Assembly (NCBI RefSeq): GCF_900187945.1
Contig: NZ_FYEH01000004.1
Coordinates: 62,001 to 126,000, forward strand
DNA from: Arboricoccus pini
Lineage (GTDB): Bacteria > Pseudomonadota > Alphaproteobacteria > Geminicoccales > Geminicoccaceae
Reading direction: 5' to 3'
Length of the DNA stretch: 64,000 bases
Positions within the stretch are counted from its first letter, which is position 1, and each line of letters begins with the position of its first letter. Shown one piece after another: positions 9,474-17,160 of this stretch. A program made the translations under genes and the position numbers. The notes under the pieces are model-generated. The model had not been told where the DNA came from and searched no databases. It saw only the letters and a program-made list of their open reading frames with translations.

Positions 9474-10265
9474 CTACCCGGCCCGGCGCTGCGGTGCCTG
9501 GATCGTGGCGATCGGCCCGTCCGCCCGGCCATGCACGAACTGATCGACAAAGGGATTGCCGCTGGCATCAATGTCCTTGGCCGGCCCTTCCCAGATGATG
9601 CGGCCCTCATAGAGCATGGCGACACGATCGGCGATCTTTCGCACCGAGGCCATATCATGGGTGATGGAAAGAGCGGTGGCGCCGAGATCGCTGACGACGC
9701 TGCGGATCAGATCGTTGATGACATCCGCCATGATCGGGTCGAGCCCGGTCGTCGGCTCATCGAAGAAGAGAATGGCCGGACGCGTGGCAATGGCGCGCGC
9801 CAGGCCGACGCGCTTTTGCATGCCGCCCGAGAGTTCGGCTGGAAAAAGATCGGCCACAGGTTCGCCCAGCCCCACGGCTTCCAGCGTCTCGACGGCGCGG
9901 ACCCTGGCCTGGTCGCGAGGTATTTTCGCCTTGGCCATCAGCCCGAACGCGACATTTTCCCAGACGGGCAGGCTGTCGAAGAGAGCCGCACCTTGGAAAA
10001 GCATACCGATCTGCCCGCGCAACGCCTGCGCCTGCCGGCGCGAGGCGGCCAGAACGTCTTGACCATCGATCAGGATCTGCCCGGCATCGGGCTCGACGAT
10101 CCCGAGAATCGACTTGATGAGCACGGACTTGCCCGTGCCCGAGCCGCCGATGACCACGACCGACGTGCCGGCCTCGACCTCGATGTCGAGGCCCCTTAGC
10201 ACATGATTGCGGCCAAAGGCCTTGGCCAGTCCCTTGACGCTGATCTTCGTCTCTCGTGCCGCCAT
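9474..10265 (-). CDS. mlaF: ABC transporter ATPase, MlaF type (phospholipid transport)
   Basis: A 263-residue ABC ATPase: Walker A GGSGTGKS, signature LSGGMQKRVGLARA, Walker B ILFFDEPTTGLDP and the switch His in SITHD. The signature and its pairing with an MlaE-type permease 22 bp upstream identify the Mla lipid-asymmetry transporter. MlaF powers MlaE in moving phospholipid between inner membrane and periplasmic MlaD. No mlaD (MCE domain), mlaB or mlaC lies next to these two genes; radA follows directly. MlaD would need to be encoded elsewhere. Confidence 0.9.
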   Translation of the reverse strand: MAARETKISVKGLAKAFGRNHVLRGLDIEVEAGTSVVVIGGSGTGKSVLIKSILGIVEPDAGQILIDGQDVLAASRRQAQALRGQIGMLFQGAALFDSLPVWENVAFGLMAKAKIPRDQARVRAVETLEAVGLGEPVADLFPAELSGGMQKRVGLARAIATRPAILFFDEPTTGLDPIMADVINDLIRSVVSDLGATALSITHDMASVRKIADRVAMLYEGRIIWEGPAKDIDASGNPFVDQFVHGRADGPIATIQAPQRRAG

Positions 10266-10287
10266 CGCGGTTGCTCCCGGGCTGCCG

Positions 10288-11061
10288 CTAGTGGCTGAAG
10301 AAAATCTCGGTCACGATATAGTCCGAGGTAAGGATCAGGATTGAGGCCGCGACCACGGCCCGGGTCGTGGCCGTACCCACGCCCTGCGCTCCGCCCCGGC
10401 TCATATAGCCCTGATAGCAGCCCATCAGGCAGACGAGGAAACCGAAGACGGCCGCCTTGACGAGGCCCGAGACGACATCGCCCGTCGAGAGGAAGCCAAA
10501 GGTGCTGTTGACGTAGCTGACGGGGTTGAAGCCCAGTTTCACCGTGCTCACGAGCCAGCCACCCATGATGCCGATCACATCTGCCACCAGGACAAGAGCC
10601 GGCAGCATCAAGACTCCGCCCAGAAGGCGGGGAAAGACGAGATAGCGGTAGGGATCGGTCGAAAGGGTCGAGAGCGCGTCGATCTGCTCGGTCACGCGCA
10701 TCGTGCCGAGCTCGGCTGCCATCGAGGCGCCGACGCGCCCAGCCACCATCAGGCCGGCCAGGACCGGGCCGAGCTCGCGCGTCATCGAAAGGACGACGAT
10801 ATTGGGGATGGCGCTTTGGGCCTGAAAGCGGGAAAAGCCGGTATAGCTCTGCAACGCCAGCACCATGCCGGTGAAGATCGCCGTCAGCCCGACGACCGGC
10901 AATGAATAATAGCCGATATCGAGCATCTGCCGGAGAATTTGTCGGGGGTACCAGGGGCCGACGATGCCGCGGGAGAGTGCTCGCAGGGCAAACGTCACGA
11001 GGCCGCCCAAGGTCGAGACGATGCCAAGGACAGCAGCACCGGTCAGCGCCAAGGGGTTCAT
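10288..11061 (-). CDS. mlaE: MlaE-type permease of a lipid ABC transporter
   Basis: A 257-residue permease with about five to six membrane segments and the family motif region around ELGPVLAGLMVAGRVGAS and AAELGTMRVTEQIDAL. ATG 11061 gives the usual MlaE length; the frame extends 21 codons upstream through a polar stretch without membrane or signal character. It lies downstream of dnaB in the same orientation and precedes mlaF. MlaE dimers form the inner-membrane pore for phospholipid transfer. High confidence in family; direction of transport cannot be read from sequence. Confidence 0.9.
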   Translation of the reverse strand: MNPLALTGAAVLGIVSTLGGLVTFALRALSRGIVGPWYPRQILRQMLDIGYYSLPVVGLTAIFTGMVLALQSYTGFSRFQAQSAIPNIVVLSMTRELGPVLAGLMVAGRVGASMAAELGTMRVTEQIDALSTLSTDPYRYLVFPRLLGGVLMLPALVLVADVIGIMGGWLVSTVKLGFNPVSYVNSTFGFLSTGDVVSGLVKAAVFGFLVCLMGCYQGYMSRGGAQGVGTATTRAVVAASILILTSDYIVTEIFFSH

Positions 11062-11132
11062 GCGCGATCCATAGCTAGAGGCATAGCGAGGCTGCGGGTT
11101 AGCAGCCGCTCGGCGGCCCGTCAAACCGGCAA

Positions 11133-12650
11133 TCAGTAAAAGCCTTCCTCATAACCACCCTGCTCAAGGTTGCGGAAGCGGCCGAACGTGGCGTCGAACT
11201 GGAGCTGGACATTGCCGATAGGCCCGTGCCGCTGCTTGGCGATGATGACCTCGGCCTTGTTGTAAGCCTGCTCGCATTTCTGCGACCAGAGATCGTAGCG
11301 CTCGCGGAATTTGTCCGGGCCCTCGTTCTCGCGCTGCGTCGGGATGGCGCGGGAGAGATAATATTCCTCGCGATAAACAAACATGACGACATCCGCGTCC
11401 TGTTCGATCGAGCCCGACTCGCGCAGATCCGAGAGCATCGGCCGCTTGTCCTCGCGGCTCTCGACAGCGCGGCTGAGCTGCGAAAGTGCCAGTACCGGAA
11501 TGTTCAGTTCCTTGGCGATCGCCTTCAGGCCCTGGGTGATCTCGCTCACCTCCTGCACGCGGTTGGCGAGACTGGAGGCGCTGGTGCCGCGCAGAAGCTG
11601 GAGATAATCGACGACCAGGAGATGGAGGCCGTTCGTGCGCATCAGCCGTCGCGCACGGGTGCGCAACGCGGCGATCGAAAGAGCCGGCGTGTCGTCGATA
11701 TAGAGGGCCCGTTCGGCCAGACGCTGCGTGCCCTGAACGAGACGCGGCCAGTCTTCCTCCGAAATCTGGCCGCGACGGAGCTCGTCGGAGGGGATCTGCG
11801 CCTCGGCCGAGAGAAGGCGTGTCGCCAACTGCTCGGCGGACATCTCGAGCGAGAAGACACCGACAGAAAAAGTCGGCGCGCGGCCGGGCTCCACCTGGTC
11901 GTCCCCAATGAGAGCGGTCGCAGCGTTGGCGGCCATGGTCACCGCCAGTGCTGTCTTGCCCATGCTGGGACGGCCGGCCAGGATCAGGAGATCGGAATTC
12001 TGCAGGCCACCCAGCTTCTCATCCAGGCCTTGCAGGCCGGTCGGCACCCCCGTGAGTTGCCCCGCCCGGTGGTAGGCCCGCTCGATGATCTTGACGGCTT
12101 CGGTCAAGACGGTCGGGAAGGCACGGAAATCGCCCTTGACCTCACCTTCCTGGGCCAAGCCGAACAATTCCCGCTCGGCTTCCTCGATCTGCTCCTTGCC
12201 CGACAGTTCCGCGTGCGGATCGAAGGCACGCGCCGTCAGATCCTCGCCCACCCGGATCAGGCCACGCCGCAAAGCCAGGTCATGGATCATGCGGGCATAG
12301 TCGACGGCGTTAGCGACCGGCTCGGCACCCATCAGGAGTTGCTTGAGATAGCGCGAGCCACCCAGTTCCTTGAAGCCCGGATCGGCGTCGAACTGCGGCC
12401 CCAGCGTGTTGGTGTCGGCCAACTGCCCCTTGAGCACCCGCCCCGCTATCGCGTCGAAGAGACGCTGATGGCAGGGATCGTAGAAATGCTCGGCCTTCAA
12501 AAAGTCGGCCACCCTGTGGAAGGCCTCATTATTGCTCAGCATCGAGCCCAGGAGGCTCTGCTCCAGCTCGATGCTGCTGGGCTGGACGCGAAATCCGGCT
12601 GGTCCGGCCGCCTCCATCAATCCGTTCGTACGCGTCGCCAATTCATGCAT
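11133..12650 (-). CDS. dnaB: Replicative DNA helicase
   Basis: A 505-residue hexameric helicase: an N-terminal helical domain (residues ~20-130, SIELEQSLLGSMLSNNEAF) binding primase, a linker, and a RecA-like domain with Walker A GRPSMGKTAL, Walker B LLVVDYLQLL and the SREDKRPMLSDLRESG region. ATG 12650 is followed by a 20-residue variable leader before the first conserved helix. In many alphaproteobacteria dnaB is followed by alr and then radA; here the next genes are mlaE and mlaF and no alr is seen. Complete and confident. Confidence 0.97.
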   Translation of the reverse strand: MHELATRTNGLMEAAGPAGFRVQPSSIELEQSLLGSMLSNNEAFHRVADFLKAEHFYDPCHQRLFDAIAGRVLKGQLADTNTLGPQFDADPGFKELGGSRYLKQLLMGAEPVANAVDYARMIHDLALRRGLIRVGEDLTARAFDPHAELSGKEQIEEAERELFGLAQEGEVKGDFRAFPTVLTEAVKIIERAYHRAGQLTGVPTGLQGLDEKLGGLQNSDLLILAGRPSMGKTALAVTMAANAATALIGDDQVEPGRAPTFSVGVFSLEMSAEQLATRLLSAEAQIPSDELRRGQISEEDWPRLVQGTQRLAERALYIDDTPALSIAALRTRARRLMRTNGLHLLVVDYLQLLRGTSASSLANRVQEVSEITQGLKAIAKELNIPVLALSQLSRAVESREDKRPMLSDLRESGSIEQDADVVMFVYREEYYLSRAIPTQRENEGPDKFRERYDLWSQKCEQAYNKAEVIIAKQRHGPIGNVQLQFDATFGRFRNLEQGGYEEGFY

Positions 12651-13082
12651 GGGTTCGTGTCTATCAAGCTCGGGCCGCTCGCGCGAGCCCGGATAACATC
12701 AATTTTTAGGGGTCTCGCAAAAGGCAGGACATCTTCACCTTGGCAGCCCGTGCTCGCATGGCGAGCACGGGCGCAGATGCTGCCTGTCCCGCCAGGAATG
12801 ACGCGATCAGCATGGTTGACATTGCAGCACCTGCGCGGGCCTCCTTCCTGCCCTTATGCACGAGGCAACGAGACAGAGGCGCATCCGAGCCAGGCTCCGA
12901 AAGGCCAAGCCGGGTGTCGCGCATGGTCGACGCCCTGCACTCGCATGCCGTGGTCAAACTCGATCTGCCGCTCGTTGGCAAGGCGGCCTGAAGACGCCCG
13001 CCACCTGTCGCCGGGTTGGGTTGCGGGCCGCCCGCCGGCCATGGCATTGTTCTTCTTTCGTTCCAGATGACAGGGTCTCGCG
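12651..13082. other. 432 bp non-coding region with a nested stem-loop
   Basis: Between divergent dnaB (-) and mmcB (+). Both strands hold short open frames (for example minus 12706-13047), but compositions are low-complexity Arg/Ala/Pro and no family is recognisable. The notable element is the inverted-repeat structure at 12727-12789. Promoters for dnaB and mmcB presumably lie here, but no convincing -35/-10 pair was identified. Confidence 0.5.
12727..12789. repeat. Nested inverted repeat upstream of dnaB
   Basis: Inner arms GCCCGTGCTCGC (12746-12757) and GCGAGCACGGGC (12761-12772) pair perfectly over 12 bp around a 3-base loop. They are flanked by GGCA (12742-12745)/TGCC (12781-12784) and GGACA (12727-12731)/TGTCC (12785-12789), so the RNA could form three stacked helices with internal loops on either strand. 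It lies about 80-140 bp upstream of the dnaB start and could be a leader structure, terminator or small RNA. Confidence 0.5.
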
Positions 13083-13541
13083 GTGCAGGCTTCAGAGATC
13101 GGACGGCTGACGGCAGCTAAAATCGCTCGCGGCGTCATGCGCCTCATGATCGCCATGGACGTAGCTCCCCTCCAGGAAGTGGGGCTCAAGAGCGGGCGCC
13201 GGCCCGATATTCTGGGCCTGGGCCGTGATGGCAGCCTGACGGCGATCGAGATCAAGAGCAGCAGGGCGGATTTCATGGCGGACGGCAAATGGCATGAATA
13301 TCTGGACCATGCCGATTTCTTCTTCTTCGCCGTCGCCCCTGACTTTCCGACGCGCATCCTGCCGGAGGCCGAGGGACTGATCCTGGCCGATGCCTATGGC
13401 GGCGAAATCATCCGGCCCTCGATCAAACGGCCCCTGCCACCGGCACGGCGGCGTGCCCTCACCTTGCGCTTTGCGCGTCTGGCAGCCATGCGCGCGCAGT
13501 CGCTGGAGGATCCAGAGGGTCGCGCTTGGGAAGGGCTTTAA
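13083..13541 (+). CDS. mmcB: MmcB family DNA repair protein
   Basis: A 152-residue protein of the MmcB family (named from Caulobacter, linked to the LexA/ImuB damage response). It shows a PD-(D/E)XK nuclease-like core: RRPDILGLGRDG followed by LTAIEIKSSRADF, giving the D and ExK positions, then FFFFAVAPDFP and a basic C-terminal region. The start is GTG 13083. It is a single gene; the next gene is convergent. No LexA box was identified upstream. Confidence is high for family, moderate for nuclease activity. Confidence 0.88.
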   Translation: MQASEIGRLTAAKIARGVMRLMIAMDVAPLQEVGLKSGRRPDILGLGRDGSLTAIEIKSSRADFMADGKWHEYLDHADFFFFAVAPDFPTRILPEAEGLILADAYGGEIIRPSIKRPLPPARRRALTLRFARLAAMRAQSLEDPEGRAWEGL

Positions 13542-13547
13542 GCGCTA

Positions 13548-13564
13548 GAGCGGAATATCCGCTC
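13548..13564. repeat. Stem-loop between mmcB and the siderophore reductase
   Basis: GAGCGGA (13548-13554) and TCCGCTC (13558-13564) form a perfect 7-bp stem with a three-base loop, followed by a second small hairpin (CGGGT/ACCCG, starting near 13569). It lies between convergent ends and may act as a bidirectional terminator, but no T-run is present. Confidence 0.4.
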
Positions 13565-13603
13565 CCGTCGGGTCGAACCCGGCCACGGGCGTAAGCGCAG
13601 GGT

Positions 13604-14683
13604 TTAGTTGCCCTTCTCGCCTTCCTTCAAGCCACGACGCCAGAAGGCGCCCACCAAATGCTGCTCCTTGGTCAGGTTCAGCTCGTCGCGGCAATAGCGC
13701 CGGATCGCCTTGAAGGTGTCGAACTCGGCCGCAGCCCAGATAAAGAAACGCCGGTCGCCTGGCAGGGAGACGGCACGCACCGCCTCCTCCAACGACGTGC
13801 CGCGGCCCCGATGCAGCCAGCGCACTTGCACGCCTTCGGGGTACTTGAGCGGCAACTCGTCCGCCGGATCGTTCACCTCGATGATCACCGTGCCCTGCGC
13901 CTCGGGCGATAGCTCTTCGAGCATGCGCGCGATGGCCGGCAGTGCGGTCTCGTCACCGGCCATCAGATACCAATCGGCGGCCGCGAGATCGCCGCCGCCT
14001 GGCCCCATCATGCCCACGGGATCGCCGGGCTTGGCGCGAAGCGCAAAATCCGAACCGACACTGTCCCCGGCGTGCACGACGAAATCGACGTCGATAAGCC
14101 CCGTCGCGACGTCGATCCGGCGAATCGTGTAGGTCCGCGTCTCCGGTCGATCCGGCCCCTGCGGAAAGCTCGGCAGGCCCTTGCTGCCCATGGTAGGCCA
14201 AATGGGATCGGCCACGCCCGCGGGCGGAATGACCAGGCGAACATGCAACCCGCCCGTGGCGAAACGCTCGATATCCGGGCCGTTGAGGGTGAGGCGGCGC
14301 ATGTGTGGCGACAAGGTTTGTGCCGCCGCAACCCGCAATGCCCGGAAATAGGGCAGCGGACCGACGTCACAGCCATCACCTTCCCATGTGAGAGCAGGCG
14401 GCTCCGCCTCGTCCAGCAGCTCCATGTGATGCGCCATGCTGACCCGCAGATAAGCGAGCGAGGCCAGATCGGAGGCAAGCGCCTCGATATGTAACGATCC
14501 GTCGCGATTGGCGAGGTTTGCCGTGCCGAAGGAAAGCTCGATCAGGCCCGCCTCGTCCGACCAGGCGGCCTTGCGGGCGTGCTCCTGGTAATGCTGGCAG
14601 AGGATATCCAGGCCCCGCCCCGGATCCGCCAGCTTGATGCGCGTGGTCGAGCGGAAGGTGCGCTTGAGAGGTGCCATCACCAT
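13604..14683 (-). CDS. Siderophore-interacting protein (FAD-dependent ferric reductase), with N-terminal DUF2218 region
   Basis: A 359-residue cytoplasmic reductase. Residues ~8-95 match a DUF2218-type domain (STTRIKLADPGRGLDILCQH); the rest is the siderophore-interacting fold: a FAD-binding barrel with the RTYTIRRID motif (family RxYTxR) and an NAD(P)H-binding half (WYLMAGDETALPAIARML). Such proteins reduce ferric siderophores after uptake and release Fe(II). The start overlaps the stop of the receptor gene upstream (ATG 14683 or, sharing one base with that stop, ATG 14677), so receptor and reductase are coupled. Iron regulation is inferred from context. Confidence 0.9.
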   Translation of the reverse strand: MVMAPLKRTFRSTTRIKLADPGRGLDILCQHYQEHARKAAWSDEAGLIELSFGTANLANRDGSLHIEALASDLASLAYLRVSMAHHMELLDEAEPPALTWEGDGCDVGPLPYFRALRVAAAQTLSPHMRRLTLNGPDIERFATGGLHVRLVIPPAGVADPIWPTMGSKGLPSFPQGPDRPETRTYTIRRIDVATGLIDVDFVVHAGDSVGSDFALRAKPGDPVGMMGPGGGDLAAADWYLMAGDETALPAIARMLEELSPEAQGTVIIEVNDPADELPLKYPEGVQVRWLHRGRGTSLEEAVRAVSLPGDRRFFIWAAAEFDTFKAIRRYCRDELNLTKEQHLVGAFWRRGLKEGEKGN

Positions 14684-16884
14684 TTGACCGCGGCCGTCAG
14701 CATGGTCCGCCGTCCCTCGCCGTAGAAACAGGAATAGACTCCGTTACATGCGGCCGTGTAGTGCTTGTCCATGATGTTGGTGACGTTGAGCGCCACCCGC
14801 CAGCCGGCGCGCTCGTAGTGAATGGCGGCATCACCCAGCAACGCGTCGTCGACACGATAATCGTTGGCCTCGTCGGCGTAGGACTGACCCTGATAGCGAA
14901 CGCCCAGACCAGCCCCCAGGCCCTTGAAACGGCCGTTCGGGTGCGTGTAGTCGGCCCAAAATGCGCCCAGCACCTGCGGCTGGCCCACCGGTTTCTTGCC
15001 CTTGTCCTCGCCCGTGCTCTTTGTCACCTCGAGATCCATCGCGGTGAAGGAGGCCAGGAGATTGAGGCCCGGCATGGGCGAGGTGACACCTTCGAGCTCG
15101 ACGCCGTTCGAGCGCACCTCGCCTTTCTGGATCTGGTTCAGCGAATTGGTTGGATCGGGCGTCAGGACGTTCTTTCGCGTGAGGCTGAAAACCGACGCCG
15201 TTACCTGGGCATTCAGGTTGGGCGGCAGATATTTGACGCCCGCCTCGTATTGATGGCCCTCCTCCGACTTGAAGGCCTGGCCGTCGGCGTTGACGCCCAC
15301 GGTCGGGTTGAAGAAGGTCGACACCGAGGCATAGGGCGTGATGCCGTTCTCGAAGAGATAGTTCAGGCCGACCTTGCCGCTCCAGTTGTCCTGGTCGCGC
15401 TGGCTGGTGATCGCGGTCAGGCGATTATCCGTCTCGAGCGTCGTCAGGTCGTAGCGCCCGGCCAGCGTGAGGACCAGCTTCTCGGTCAGCTTCGCCTGAT
15501 CTTGCAGATAGAAGCCGACATCGTTCAGCGTCTGCTGGTTGAAAATGTAGCGTTGATAAGTGGCATCCTTGACCGGCTGGTTATAGTCCGGCTTGTCGAT
15601 GCTAAGCGGAAAGCCGACGTCCCATGCTGTCGCTTGATCGTCGGCTATATGATAGCGCTTATAGTCGATGCCCAGCAAAAGCGTGTGGTCGACAGGCCCG
15701 GTCGCGAAATCGGCCTGGACCTGATTGTCGACCGTGAAAAGGTGAACCTCCGGCGAGGTCTTGAAGTTGATGCGGTAGAGCTGCTTTTGCGCCGCGTCAT
15801 TGTAGCCATAGGGATAAAGCGAGCGATAATAAAGGTTGAGATAATTGTAGGCCAGGTTCTGGCGGACCTGCCACGTATCGTCGATGCGATGCTGAAACTC
15901 ATAGCCGACCATCGCCTGATCGCGGTGATATTTGTCGCGGTCCTTGTCGCTTGTGAAGAAGTCGCGCGGGATGCGTTGGCCCGAAACCGTCTGTCGCTCG
16001 ACGCCGTCATAGGGAAGAAAGCCGCCGAGCGGCGCCGTATTGTCCTTTTGATAGAGCGCCATCACGGTAAGCGAGGTGTCGAGATTGGGCTTCCAGGTGA
16101 TAGCAGGCGCGATAAAGACACCCTGATTGTCCACGTGGTCGATCATGGTGCCGCCGGTATGGCCGCGCCCGGTGAGGCGGTAGAGGAAGGTCCCGTCCTT
16201 CGTAGCTTTGCCGCCGAAATCATAGCCGGCCGTGGCCTGGCCGTAATTGTCGACGCCAAATTCCAGATAACGCAGCGGCTCTTCGGTCGGCCGCTTGCTG
16301 ATCAGATTGATCAGGCCGCCCGGTGCCGAGGCGCCGAAACTGGCCGACGCCGGGCCCTTCAACACGTCGATCCGCTCAAGGCCGAAGGGGTCGACCCGCC
16401 AACTGGCGAGGCCCGTCGCGAAGAGTTGGAGGCCGTTACGGTAAAGGCCCGTCTGCGTGACGTCGAAGCCGCGAATATAGAACCAGTCATTGCGGGTATC
16501 CGGGCCGAAGGGCTGAGCCCGTACGCCGGCGGAATAACGCACAGCCTCGTCGACCGTCTGCGCGGCTTGAGCAGTCATCTGCTCCCGGCCGACGACGGAG
16601 ATCGCCTGCGGCACCTCGGCGATGGGCGTGTCGGTCTTGGTGCCAACCGCGCTGCGCCTGGCTACGTAGCCGTTGACCGGCCCGGTGGAGCTACCGGCCT
16701 GGCCACCCGCCCCCTCGACATCCACCGTCGGCAGAATGGAGGTAGCAGGCACCGGAGCTTGTTGTGCTTTAGCGTCTTCAATAGCAAGAACAGCACCTAG
16801 AATGGCAAAGGAAGAACAACCGACCAGTGCAAACGCAGATAACGACCAGCTTTTCGAAGATTTGGCTACCACGACGAGGCCCAC
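14677..16884 (-). CDS. TonB-dependent ferric-siderophore receptor
   Basis: A 735-residue outer membrane receptor. An N-terminal signal sequence (hydrophobic stretch FALVGCSSFAILGAVLAI, Ala-rich end near residue 40) is followed by a plug domain (EVPQAISVVGREQM, FYIRGFDVTQTGLYRNGLQL, RIDVLKGPASASFGASAPGG) and a 22-strand barrel with alternating polar/aromatic strands ending in AVKW. The N-terminal TonB box is not obvious. The start codon is GTG 16884; no ATG precedes the signal sequence. The plug resembles FhuA/FpvA-type siderophore receptors; the ligand cannot be named. It forms an overlapping pair with the reductase downstream. Confidence 0.93.
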   Translation of the reverse strand: MGLVVVAKSSKSWSLSAFALVGCSSFAILGAVLAIEDAKAQQAPVPATSILPTVDVEGAGGQAGSSTGPVNGYVARRSAVGTKTDTPIAEVPQAISVVGREQMTAQAAQTVDEAVRYSAGVRAQPFGPDTRNDWFYIRGFDVTQTGLYRNGLQLFATGLASWRVDPFGLERIDVLKGPASASFGASAPGGLINLISKRPTEEPLRYLEFGVDNYGQATAGYDFGGKATKDGTFLYRLTGRGHTGGTMIDHVDNQGVFIAPAITWKPNLDTSLTVMALYQKDNTAPLGGFLPYDGVERQTVSGQRIPRDFFTSDKDRDKYHRDQAMVGYEFQHRIDDTWQVRQNLAYNYLNLYYRSLYPYGYNDAAQKQLYRINFKTSPEVHLFTVDNQVQADFATGPVDHTLLLGIDYKRYHIADDQATAWDVGFPLSIDKPDYNQPVKDATYQRYIFNQQTLNDVGFYLQDQAKLTEKLVLTLAGRYDLTTLETDNRLTAITSQRDQDNWSGKVGLNYLFENGITPYASVSTFFNPTVGVNADGQAFKSEEGHQYEAGVKYLPPNLNAQVTASVFSLTRKNVLTPDPTNSLNQIQKGEVRSNGVELEGVTSPMPGLNLLASFTAMDLEVTKSTGEDKGKKPVGQPQVLGAFWADYTHPNGRFKGLGAGLGVRYQGQSYADEANDYRVDDALLGDAAIHYERAGWRVALNVTNIMDKHYTAACNGVYSCFYGEGRRTMLTAAVKW

Positions 16885-16940
16885 GTTCTTGATAAAGTGC
16901 GGCGCGCACTCACGGGGTCGGCGTTCAAAGCTTGCCTAAA

Positions 16941-16956
16941 TTGAGATATTTCTCAA
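16941..16956. promoter_or_regulatory. Inverted repeat upstream of the siderophore receptor (candidate iron operator)
   Basis: TTGAGA-N4-TCTCAA lies 57 bp upstream of the receptor start in an AT-rich part of the divergent region. The position suits an iron-responsive operator. The match to known Fur, RirA (TGA-N9-TCA; here the spacer is 8) or Irr motifs is imperfect. Confidence 0.4.
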
Positions 16957-17160
16957 AATTAGAACTAGATTAATGTATTGATGCTTCTTTTCGGCCGTCC
17001 CAACGCGCCATAACAATAAGCCTTGCCCCTCGCAAGCGCGATCTGCACATGTTCTTGAGTATCAGGGATATATACCATTCGGATGCTGGCCGCGGCTCAG
17101 CGGGGCGTTTAAAGCCTTAATGCGATTGAAAGCCGCCCGCGGCAGTATTGAGGAGTAGGC

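Noticed and set aside
12706-13047. 113-codon minus-strand frame upstream of dnaB
   Set aside because: Runs through the nested hairpin, low-complexity composition and no recognisable domain.
11226-13070. 614-codon frame antisense to dnaB
   Set aside because: dnaB has all family motifs; the antisense product has none.
14671-16800. 709-codon open frame on the plus strand
   Set aside because: Exactly antisense to the TonB-dependent receptor; the low-complexity Val/Asp/Arg product is what a GC-rich antisense frame gives.
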